Part shown: positions 29,401-37,402 of the stretch, in pieces | Layout: each line of letters begins with the position of its first letter | Position numbering within the stretch: the first letter of the stretch is position 1 | Assembly (NCBI GenBank): GCA_050180705.1 | Contig: JBFXDX010000004.1 | Coordinates: 186,001-250,000, forward strand | DNA: 64,000 bases | Direction: 5' to 3' | DNA from: SB25 sp050180705 | GTDB taxonomy: Bacteria > Bacteroidota > Bacteroidia > Bacteroidales > Tenuifilaceae | Program-made: the position numbers and the translations under genes | Notes under the pieces: generated by a model | Seen by the model: only the letters and a program-made list of their open reading frames with translations | Databases searched by the model: none | What the model was told of the DNA's origin: nothing

Positions 29401-30438
29401 TTATTCATCAATTTGTTTATTAATTATACGTCCTTGTTTATCTCTGTAACCCAATACTTCCAGAACTGATTTCGTTTTATCGTTATAGTCTATTAAATCT
29501 ACAAAATATCTAAGTTTCATAAACTTATCGTTTTGTTTTTCGTGAAAATATGTGTTACATAAAGTCAAAACTTGCTGAAATAATATATTTAAAAGTTCAT
29601 CACCTTTGATGATACAATCATCAGAATAGTCAGCCCAACCAAAAATAATTTCCGTACTATTTGTTTTGTATTGGTGTAACCACGAAAAAAATGGAAGTCC
29701 AATATTTCTGTAAACAATATTTTCATTTTCTTTTCTCACTACTTTTTCTAAAATATCCCTATAATTGTTAAATTCTTTTGGGTTATCAGCAAGTGTTTCC
29801 AAAACAGATATTTTTAAAAACGGAATACCGCAATCAATATCGTAAGATTTAGCCTCCGTTTTCAATACACTATGTATATCAATAGCACATAATTCATCAT
29901 TAGGGGGTCTAAATGTAAACTTTATTTTTTCAATATCTCTATATTTCCTAATATTAAAGTCATTAATCATCGAACTCGAATAAAAAAATAAATTTCCCTC
30001 ATTTTCAACATACACACAAAAAAACAACGGTAGATTATTTTCCAGCAACCACCTATTTTTTTCAACATTAGTCAAATCATAAACAATTTCATCAAAATTA
30101 GACTTTAATTGAACCACAAAACTTTTAGTAGGATATATTGATGTTTCCGTTTCTCTACCTACACTACACAAATAGTCAATACCATAATCTTCTTCCCTTA
30201 AAACTTTTGTTACAAATCCAATTCTTTCAAATATTCCATCCGAAATCCTTTCGTTTGAATTTCCTTTCTTTGTTTTAATGTTCATATCATCAAAAAATAA
30301 CAGTTTAACATATTTCAAAAATTCTTCAGTGCTTTCGAATATGAGTTTTCGTTCCAGACTCTTCTTAATCCTGCCACTGACTAATCGGTTTAGATTCTTT
30401 AAATATAAATTTATAATTAAATTCTTAATTTTATTCAT
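29401..30438 (-). CDS. DUF4365-like protein, putative restriction-endonuclease fold
   Basis: A 345-residue protein. Residues about 45-150 resemble DUF4365: GIFERIGFVTKVLREEDYGIDYLCSV, then KSFVVQLKSNFDEI. The acidic Asp in GIDYL and the Q-x-K in VVQLKS fit the D...QxK arrangement of PD-(D/E)XK nucleases, so DNA cleavage is possible but unproven. The rest is unassigned. The frame is open to 30516; ATG 30438 is preferred because an AATATATA leader lies 21 bases upstream of it, as at other island genes, and the upstream extension has no family resemblance. No partner gene is evident. Confidence 0.68.
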   Translation of the reverse strand: MNKIKNLIINLYLKNLNRLVSGRIKKSLERKLIFESTEEFLKYVKLLFFDDMNIKTKKGNSNERISDGIFERIGFVTKVLREEDYGIDYLCSVGRETETSIYPTKSFVVQLKSNFDEIVYDLTNVEKNRWLLENNLPLFFCVYVENEGNLFFYSSSMINDFNIRKYRDIEKIKFTFRPPNDELCAIDIHSVLKTEAKSYDIDCGIPFLKISVLETLADNPKEFNNYRDILEKVVRKENENIVYRNIGLPFFSWLHQYKTNSTEIIFGWADYSDDCIIKGDELLNILFQQVLTLCNTYFHEKQNDKFMKLRYFVDLIDYNDKTKSVLEVLGYRDKQGRIINKQIDE

Positions 30439-30459
30439 ATGTGTATTGTTATTTCTACA

Positions 30460-30467
30460 TATATATT
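30460..30467 (-). promoter_or_regulatory. Shared AATATATA leader motif, copy 2
   Basis: On the minus strand AAAATATATATG lies 21 bases before the ATG at 30438; it helped decide that start. Confidence 0.4.
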
Positions 30468-30603
30468 TTAACGCACTAGGTCTAAATAATAAATGGAGTC
30501 CTGTTTTGAACTTCATTTTGTTTAATCTTTATTTTGACTAGAAATAACTGAAAGTTCAAACTACCTTAACTTCGTAGAAAGTAATTTTTTTTGAAACAGT
30601 GTG

Positions 30604-30615
30604 TTTTAATATATA
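30604..30615 (+). promoter_or_regulatory. Shared AATATATA leader motif, copy 3
   Basis: TTTTAATATATA, 17 bases before the ATG at 30633. Confidence 0.4.
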
Positions 30616-30632
30616 AATAAAAAAATATAATT

Positions 30633-31010
30633 ATGAAAAAAATAAAGTTACAATTGAGTAGATTTGTGTTTAAACTCTTTGTTAAACTATCAAAACCTAC
30701 CACTATGTCAAACAGTATTAATAGTATTATTCAAAATAAGATAATACCGTGTTTATCTATTGGTTATTCGGTAGTCGATTTTAAAGTATTGATAAATTCA
30801 CCACAAAAGATAACCTATGAACTCACTTTCAATGATGGTAAAACTTTGACTTTTGGTATATCATTTGATGGCGTTTCTGTTTACTTTGAATTTATAGAAT
30901 CAAATATAGTACACCTAGAAATTGTAGGAGAAACTATTGTCAAGTTAAGTAATGCACTCAAATCGAACCACGAGTTAATTAAATGTCACTTTTTTACATT
31001 TAATTCATAA
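30633..31010 (+). CDS. Hypothetical protein, 125 aa
   Basis: A small protein with a basic, hydrophobic N-terminus (MKKIKLQLSRFVFKLFVKLS) that could be an amphipathic helix, followed by a beta-rich body (VVDFKVLINSPQKITYELTF, then KTLTFGISFDGVSVYFEF). No family recognised. It has the AATATATA leader 17 bases before its ATG and is followed immediately by a strong bidirectional terminator. It shares leader and gene size class with the 28786 gene but no clear sequence similarity. Confidence 0.6.
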   Translation: MKKIKLQLSRFVFKLFVKLSKPTTMSNSINSIIQNKIIPCLSIGYSVVDFKVLINSPQKITYELTFNDGKTLTFGISFDGVSVYFEFIESNIVHLEIVGETIVKLSNALKSNHELIKCHFFTFNS

Positions 31011-31012
31011 AC

Positions 31013-31043
31013 AAAAAAGGTGTCTTATTTAGGACACCTTTTT
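31013..31043. terminator. Bidirectional terminator
   Basis: Inverted repeat AAAAAGGTGTC / GACACCTTTTT around an 8-base AT-rich loop, with A-run and T-run on either side; it sits between convergent genes. Confidence 0.8.
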
Positions 31044-31052
31044 TAGTTATTA

Positions 31053-31491
31053 CTATTCCTTAATTTTTCTAACATTTTTATTATCAGCATTCAGCGTATC
31101 CCACGAATATATTATTGCTTGTATGTTTGTAATAACAAGAAGTTTAGTATTCGGTTTATTTAACCATTCAATGAGAAGTCGTTTCTCTTTTCTTAGTCCA
31201 CACCAGTTGTTTTGGGTGCTATCATCACTGTTGATATACAATTCTTTACTTTCATTCCAAATATTCTCATCTGGAATGAGTATGCTTAATTTATTACTAC
31301 TGCCTTTTACTTTATCGGTAAAATGAAAGCGTGGTTCACCATACTCATTTCTTCCTTGTCCGTAGGAGTTTTTCACCTTTCACGAATACTACATATGGAA
31401 AATCTTTACCGCTAATGGTAGCCATTTCCACTACCATACCCATTTGATGTTCCTTGTACTCGTTCATCTTGGTTATTATCTTCTTGCTCAT
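31053..31491 (-). pseudogene. Frameshifted gene of unknown function (DUF4160-like wording)
   Basis: Two adjoining minus-strand frames make one sensible protein. The first starts at ATG 31491 (MSKKIITKMNEYKEH) and runs through SGKDFPYVVFVKGEK before a stop. The second, open from about 31376, continues KNSYGQGRNEYGEPRFHFTDKV through CGLRKEKRLLIEWLNKPN to the stop at 31053. Adding one A to the run GAAAAAC (near 31368) joins them into about 145 residues. So the gene carries a one-base deletion or uses frameshifting. No firm family; the EPRFHF segment recalls DUF4160-type proteins. An AATATATA leader precedes the ATG. Confidence 0.6.
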
Positions 31492-31500
31492 GATTTTTCT

Positions 31501-31508
31501 TATATATT
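31501..31508 (-). promoter_or_regulatory. Shared AATATATA leader motif, copy 4
   Basis: TTAATATATAAG on the minus strand, 9 bases before the ATG at 31491. Confidence 0.4.
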
Positions 31509-31523
31509 AATTTTTTCCAAAAA

Positions 31524-31546
31524 AGTCCCACCCAAATGGTAGGACT
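31524..31546 (-). terminator. Terminator of the FN3 lipoprotein gene
   Basis: Stem AGTCCCACC / GGTAGGACT with one mismatch and loop CAAAT, then a T-run on the minus strand, 26 bases past the stop. Confidence 0.6.
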
Positions 31547-31571
31547 CTCTGTTTTGCTATATGTGAATCGG

Positions 31572-33044
31572 TTAGAATTTTTTTACTGCTCGAACATTTC
31601 TTACATTTGATTTATCAATTTGAGTTGCCACTCCACCACCAATATTCATAACATTTGCTTGGTTATTATTTGTTTGAGATGATGACCAATATACTGGGTT
31701 TGATGTACTAAAATTCATATTAGATGTTTTATTATCATAAATTCTCATCCATTCAGCTGTACTAGGCAAAAACCACTCTGAACCCTTATTCCTGCATAAT
31801 TTAGCAGCATAGTTTCCATCACCTTGATTTGCAATAATATTATCAGTATTTGATTTTCCACTTCCGACTGTATGTAATGTTGTTATTGAATTATTATTAT
31901 TACTCCACGTAGCTGTACCTTGGTCGTTTGTTGCTATAATCAAACCATGAATTTCACCTGCTACATAATCAGTATCACCCGATTTAAAGATATACCCAAC
32001 AATACCATCTTGGTAAGACATACCCACAGTAATATTTAAAGTGGTAAATTCTTTAACCTCACCGTAAGCAATACCAACGCTATTAGAAACAACGGCTCTA
32101 TAGTAGTATTTGGTGTTCGGTTGTAGGTTACTTACAGTAAAACTATATGGAGTATTTACATTAAAGTTACTAGTAACATAAACGCATTCATCCGAAGCAG
32201 TTGGTGAAGTATTAGTTTTAGAGTAGCAAACACCATACTGATAAATATTTGTGTTACCGTTTGATGTTATAGTACCACCTAGTTTTACTGAGTTTACACC
32301 TAGGTCACCGTAATCAGATGTAGTTACTGATGGCATTGTTGCTGGTAGAGGGGTGGTAAATGACACTTGACTACCATAGTTAACTCCTACAGAATTCTTA
32401 GCGTATGCCCTTACATAGTAAGTAGTATTGGCTGTCAATCCAGTAATATTTGAAGTAAATGTTCCTGTACCACTTCCAATTTGAACTTTACTATTATCAA
32501 CGGTTGGATTCTGAGTGGTAGAATAACACACACCTCTTTCGGTAACTGTTTCACCACCATCCGATGTCACATTTCCACCTACGGTTGCAGTTGTTTGTGT
32601 TATATTAGTAATACTACTTGTTGATACGGTTGGTAGAACCACAACCCCAGTTGTAAATGTTAACTCATTACCATAAACAACCCCTCCAGTATAGGTTGCG
32701 TATGCTCTCACATAGTAGGTGGTACTTGGTGTTAATCCTGTTAAGCTGCTAGTGTAAGATGAGTTTCCTGTGCCATCAGCAGTTTTGGTAGATAAACTTA
32801 CGGTTGGGTTACTACTCGTACTCCAACATACACCCTTACCATCAATGGTTGCATTACCTGTAATAGTCATACTACCACCGCTCTTGGCTGAATTTAATGT
32901 AATCTGGGTTACCTCTATTGTGGTTACTGAGATAACAGTTTTTGGTTCGTCTGTTTCCTTGTTACAGGATACAAAGAAAGATGAGGTTAGAACCAGTAAC
33001 ATCATTTTAAGGATTGAATTGTTTAATCTTGATTTCATTTCCAT
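31572..33044 (-). CDS. Lipoprotein with three FN3-like repeats and a DUF1566-like domain
   Basis: A 490-residue surface-type lipoprotein. The signal peptide ends in a lipobox with Cys at about 27 (SSFFVSCNK). Three tandem FN3-like repeats of about 95 residues follow, each with a GVCWS/GVCYS core and a TYYVRAYA or KYYYRAVV strand ending in LTFTT, VSFTT or KEFTT. The last ~150 residues resemble DUF1566 (Fibrobacter paralogous or Lcl-type domain): AAKLCRNKGSEWFLPSTAEW and YWSSSQ. Such proteins are common and variable in Bacteroidota and likely face outward. Its place in a defence island is odd; it could be cargo. A terminator follows; a divergent Xre gene lies upstream. Confidence 0.85.
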   Translation of the reverse strand: MEMKSRLNNSILKMMLLVLTSSFFVSCNKETDEPKTVISVTTIEVTQITLNSAKSGGSMTITGNATIDGKGVCWSTSSNPTVSLSTKTADGTGNSSYTSSLTGLTPSTTYYVRAYATYTGGVVYGNELTFTTGVVVLPTVSTSSITNITQTTATVGGNVTSDGGETVTERGVCYSTTQNPTVDNSKVQIGSGTGTFTSNITGLTANTTYYVRAYAKNSVGVNYGSQVSFTTPLPATMPSVTTSDYGDLGVNSVKLGGTITSNGNTNIYQYGVCYSKTNTSPTASDECVYVTSNFNVNTPYSFTVSNLQPNTKYYYRAVVSNSVGIAYGEVKEFTTLNITVGMSYQDGIVGYIFKSGDTDYVAGEIHGLIIATNDQGTATWSNNNNSITTLHTVGSGKSNTDNIIANQGDGNYAAKLCRNKGSEWFLPSTAEWMRIYDNKTSNMNFSTSNPVYWSSSQTNNNQANVMNIGGGVATQIDKSNVRNVRAVKKF

Positions 33045-33199
33045 TACCTTTTATAGTTTTTATCAATACTCTGTAGTCTTTTCACTTAACAGTAAGTCGC
33101 ATTAAAAATTTAAAGATAATATTTTTTAAATTAATACTACTTATAGGTAGTAATCAATAAGTGGTTACATATCTATGGTATTCTTGTTTTTTTTACTTT

Positions 33200-33436
33200 A
33201 TGAAAAAGCAGGATATAGGTAATATTGAATTGGAAAAATTGGCGAAGAGAATTAAATCTTTGCGAATCAAAAAAGGCTATTCCAACTACGAAACCTTTGC
33301 TTATGACAATGATTTACCTCGGGCTCAGTATGGAAGATATGAGCAGGGGCAAGACCTACGCTATACTAGCCTAATAAAAGTTGTAAAAGCTTTAGGGGTT
33401 ACTATGGAAGAATTCTTTTCGGAGGGATTTGACTAA
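33200..33436 (+). CDS. Xre-type helix-turn-helix regulator
   Basis: A 78-residue protein made almost wholly of one HTH_3 domain: LAKRIKSLRIKKGYSNYETFA, then the recognition part AQYGRYEQGQDLRYTSLIKVVKALGV and TMEEFF. This is a Cro/C1-type DNA-binding domain. The start is ATG 33200; the frame upstream is open but unlike the family. It lies 123 bases before the nuclease-STAND gene on the same strand, so it may control that gene. It is divergent from the lipoprotein gene. Confidence 0.85.
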   Translation: MKKQDIGNIELEKLAKRIKSLRIKKGYSNYETFAYDNDLPRAQYGRYEQGQDLRYTSLIKVVKALGVTMEEFFSEGFD

Positions 33437-33559
33437 ATTTATTTAGTACTTTTAGGCATTTTAAACTATCTTGAATTCAATTAGTTGATATATTTAGAGC
33501 GTAACGCCTTATCAATTAAGACTGCACGTACTAATAAATTCTTCTAAAGAAATTAACCC

Positions 33560-36500
33560 ATGATTCAAATCGTTGAGATAGAGAATGCTTTAAAGCGAAT
33601 TAATGGAGATATATTCCAGGAATTTTGCAATCACTACCTGTACTTAAAGCTAAATCCGAATACCATAACACCTATTGGAAGTGTTATCGGTAAAGAAAAA
33701 TCACGAAAAGGAATCCCTGATTCTTACCTTACCAATGCATTCAATGAACTAATTTTTGCAGAATATACATCACAAGAAAGGCTTAAAAGGGGACAAAGTT
33801 TTTATAAAAAATTAGAGTCTGACATTGAGAATTGCTTCGACACCTCAAAAACAGGAGTAAAAAAGGAAGAAATAGTTAAAGTGATATTATGCTTTACTGA
33901 ACGCATAAAGCCAGATGAAAAGAAAAGGCTTGATGAACTATGCAAAAAGCATAATCCAAATTGTGAACTTGAATTAAAAGGGATAAGAGATTTAGCATTT
34001 GCAGTTCATGACTATCCAGCATTAGGTGATTATTTAGGGATTAAAATTGGGTCGGGTCAAATACAAGAACCCTCTTATTTCATAGAGAACTATGAAAAAA
34101 ACAGAATTTCCACCCCGTTAAGTAATACTTTTTTGGGTAGAGATAAAGATATTGAAAAGGGACTTGGCTTTTTAAGTCAGAGCGATATACTGTTGGTTTA
34201 TGGAGTTGCAGGTACAGGAAAATCAAGATATTCGATTGAACTGGCTATGCGATACTCTGAAAAGAATAACTTTCAGTTCTTTTGCATAGGCAATAAAGGT
34301 GTATCAATTTGGGAAGACTTAAAATCAACAATAAAACCAGATAAGAAGTATGTATTACTTGTAGATGATGCGAATAGACTTACTCAAAACTTTCAACTCA
34401 TTTTGAGTCTTTTGAAGGATAGAGAACCCAACAGTTTAAAGTTGATTGTTACGGTTAGAGATTATGCATTCCAAAAGGTTAAGGACATTGCCTCAGAGTT
34501 TTATTATTCTACCATTGAAATAAGTTTATTTTCAGATGAAGAGATAAGGAAAATAATTCAATCTAATGACTTTAGAGTTGATGAACCATTTTATTTAGAT
34601 AGGATTGTCAAAGTATCAAAAGGAAATCCTCGTTTGGCAATTATGTACACCAAAACTGCGCTTAAATCTAAAAATATATTAGACCTTAAAGACGCCTCTC
34701 AAATCTATGATGAATACTTTGAACCTTTGTTCAATGAAGTAGACATTTTGAAAGAACCAGCAACACAAAAAACGTTATCTATAATATCTTTTTTTTCTCG
34801 TATAGACATAAACAACAGAGAACTTTGCGACCATTTATTTAATCAACTAAACATTGACGAAAACAAGTTTTGGGAGGTCTGCTATTCCTTGCATGAATAT
34901 GAACTTGTTGACATATTTGAACACCAAGTTGTTAAAATTTCAGACCAAATTTTTGCAACATATATTTTTTACAAAACGGTTATTGAAAATGGAATATTGA
35001 ACTTTAACTTCTTTCTTGACAATTACTTAAACTATGAGAATAGAATTACAGATACAATTTTCCCCGTATTAAAGACATTCGACTATAAGCACATAGAAAA
35101 AAAACTAAAACCAACCATCCAAAAGAAATGGCTTGCCATTGAAAAAGAGGGGGGGGATGAAAACTCCATAAAATTTCTTAAACTATTTTGGTTTTATCTA
35201 AGTCCTCAGGTATTTTCCTTCTTAAAGAAAAGAATAGATAAACAAGAAGTTACAAAAAATCCTGAATATAGATTTTCTTATGAATTAAATGAATTCTCGT
35301 TTGGGACAGGAGAAGAACTCGAAATTTTATCTAATTATAGAGGTTATAGTGATTATTTTAGAGATGCTCTAGAACTAATGTTTTATTTCGCAATACGAGT
35401 CCCATCAAAAATGCCCGCAGTAGTATATACGGTTAAAGAGAAATTCAACTTTTCTAGGCATGGCTACATTCAAAGAGACTACATTCAACATACCTTAATA
35501 AATTTTTTAATAAATAATGCACAGAACTCTCAAAACAAGGAGGTCTATGAGAAATTTCTATCCGAAGTACTACCTAGTTTCTTAAAAATAGAGTTTAACG
35601 AGGACGAGGGAAACGGAAGAACAATAACACTATACACTTTTCATTTATGTCTTTCGGAGTCCATAAAAGATTTTAGGCAAAAATGTTTTAATTTTCTTTT
35701 GTTTAGTGCCAGTAAAACTACAGTATTGAATGTATTATATCGTCTAAGTTATTATGAATACACAAACTCGAAAGAGATATTGCAGCATGACCTACCATTC
35801 CTTTATCAAATAATAAGCAAACACATTAATGAAGACAACTTCGAAGACTGTTTTGTTCTTCAAAACATTACCGAAGGACTCGATTGGCTAAATGTAGATT
35901 ATACAAACGAAATTAAGAACAAATATAATAGCAAATTATTTCAGTTAGCAGAAGTACTTAAAAGCGATAGAAGAAGAATACATGAATTAAGTATTGAGGA
36001 GGAAGAAAAGAGACACCAAAAGGAATTGCAGGATTATTGCGATGGGTTTAGCATAGATAATTACTTAATACTTTTATCAGACATTTCTTCGATATTAGAG
36101 TATGTAAAAAAGGGAAATCTTGAATGGCAGTATGAGCACTCTTTGAAAACAATCTTTGGTAATTTAGCTCAAGGAGACTCAACTCTTTTTATTGAAGTAC
36201 TCAAGTTGAACTTTAATAAGTTCCATTTTAATCTCAATTACATATACATCTTCAATATTTTTTTCCAATTTAATCCTCAATTTTACTTTGAACTTTTTGA
36301 ACAAATTCAAGGTTTAGAGAATTATATTAAGTTTTCTTATCATCAAACAATAAGAATTGAGGATGTAAAAGATGAACACCTGCCTTTACTCTATGAAGAT
36401 TTAGTTAACTCCATAAAATCTATAGATTCACAATATTTTTTCTGGGACTTGACTTTTGTGAGTAAGTACAAAAAAATTAAGAATGAAAGAGACGTTTACT

Positions 36501-37297
36501 CTGAGATTTTGGATGTCATTCTAACAAAAAACAAGGAAGAGGATGTAAGAATCAGTGCAGGTAAACCTTTTATTAAAAAATGTATTGAGTTAGATAGTTT
36601 TCCGATTTCGAAAATTATTGAGGCTTATTTGTACTCAGAAAGATTTGAACGGCTTTTCGATTATGACAAGAAATTGCTTAGACGAATCATAGAACTAGAT
36701 TCAAATATTATTATTCAACTATTAAAATTCAGTTCTCCCCATAGATTATCTTATCATGACCTAGAGCATAAGAACTTTGACTTTATATGGGAGTTAGACA
36801 ACTATTTAGAAATAATAGATTCAATTTTTGAATATTTTATTAATACCGAAGTTTTTTCTTTTGCCGAAAGAGCTATTGCCTCATTCTTTCCTGTATCAGT
36901 AAAAAAACATGGTGATAGACCTCTCAAATATTTAGAAACATTAATTGATGAAAAATCTCAAGATGACATTTACATGAATGTTGTTTTTAGTATTGTTTGC
37001 TATAAGTATCCTGAACAAAAGATGGGCTTCTTAGAGAGATTCTTAAAACTAAATATTGTCTTTGAAAACTTTAGGAGTCTAGAAATAATTCAAAGAAACA
37101 AGAGTTGGTCTGGAAGTTATATACCTATATTAGAAAATGAAAAAGAAATATGGCAAAATGTTATCTCAGTAATAGATAGATTACCCAATAGATTAGATTA
37201 TTATGAACATAAAGAATATGCAACTATGCAAATTGGATATTGTGATTTAAGAATAAGGGAAGAAATGAAAAGAGAATTCTATGAAGAAGATAGATAA
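33560..37297 (+). CDS. Avs-like STAND NTPase with N-terminal nuclease-like domain
   Basis: A 1245-residue protein. Residues 14-95 look like a PD-(D/E)XK nuclease: FQEFCNHYLYLK, IPDSYL (Asp54) and IFAEYTSQ (Glu68 to Gln72), a variant active site. A STAND-type P-loop module follows: FLGRDKDIEKGL, Walker A GVAGTGKS (215-222), Walker B VLLVDD (265-270), an arginine in IVTVRDY and the STAND hallmark GNP (355-357). The C-terminal ~800 residues are helical, without a named repeat, and probably form the sensor. Known Avs proteins of this plan recognise phage terminase or portal proteins and then activate the effector. Here the trigger is unknown and the Avs assignment is by architecture only. Confidence 0.75.
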   Translation: MIQIVEIENALKRINGDIFQEFCNHYLYLKLNPNTITPIGSVIGKEKSRKGIPDSYLTNAFNELIFAEYTSQERLKRGQSFYKKLESDIENCFDTSKTGVKKEEIVKVILCFTERIKPDEKKRLDELCKKHNPNCELELKGIRDLAFAVHDYPALGDYLGIKIGSGQIQEPSYFIENYEKNRISTPLSNTFLGRDKDIEKGLGFLSQSDILLVYGVAGTGKSRYSIELAMRYSEKNNFQFFCIGNKGVSIWEDLKSTIKPDKKYVLLVDDANRLTQNFQLILSLLKDREPNSLKLIVTVRDYAFQKVKDIASEFYYSTIEISLFSDEEIRKIIQSNDFRVDEPFYLDRIVKVSKGNPRLAIMYTKTALKSKNILDLKDASQIYDEYFEPLFNEVDILKEPATQKTLSIISFFSRIDINNRELCDHLFNQLNIDENKFWEVCYSLHEYELVDIFEHQVVKISDQIFATYIFYKTVIENGILNFNFFLDNYLNYENRITDTIFPVLKTFDYKHIEKKLKPTIQKKWLAIEKEGGDENSIKFLKLFWFYLSPQVFSFLKKRIDKQEVTKNPEYRFSYELNEFSFGTGEELEILSNYRGYSDYFRDALELMFYFAIRVPSKMPAVVYTVKEKFNFSRHGYIQRDYIQHTLINFLINNAQNSQNKEVYEKFLSEVLPSFLKIEFNEDEGNGRTITLYTFHLCLSESIKDFRQKCFNFLLFSASKTTVLNVLYRLSYYEYTNSKEILQHDLPFLYQIISKHINEDNFEDCFVLQNITEGLDWLNVDYTNEIKNKYNSKLFQLAEVLKSDRRRIHELSIEEEEKRHQKELQDYCDGFSIDNYLILLSDISSILEYVKKGNLEWQYEHSLKTIFGNLAQGDSTLFIEVLKLNFNKFHFNLNYIYIFNIFFQFNPQFYFELFEQIQGLENYIKFSYHQTIRIEDVKDEHLPLLYEDLVNSIKSIDSQYFFWDLTFVSKYKKIKNERDVYSEILDVILTKNKEEDVRISAGKPFIKKCIELDSFPISKIIEAYLYSERFERLFDYDKKLLRRIIELDSNIIIQLLKFSSPHRLSYHDLEHKNFDFIWELDNYLEIIDSIFEYFINTEVFSFAERAIASFFPVSVKKHGDRPLKYLETLIDEKSQDDIYMNVVFSIVCYKYPEQKMGFLERFLKLNIVFENFRSLEIIQRNKSWSGSYIPILENEKEIWQNVISVIDRLPNRLDYYEHKEYATMQIGYCDLRIREEMKREFYEEDR

Positions 37298-37402
37298 CTA
37301 TTATCCTCATATTTACAGAGTTCAACTGAAAAATAACGAATTAACACGATTTAAAAGGGAAATCGTTATTAAGACGAACTTTTTTTATAACAATTTGTAA
37401 TC

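Noticed and set aside
31572..33044. DNA tandem repeat array
   Set aside because: The repetition is at protein level (FN3-like modules, diverged), not a simple DNA repeat.
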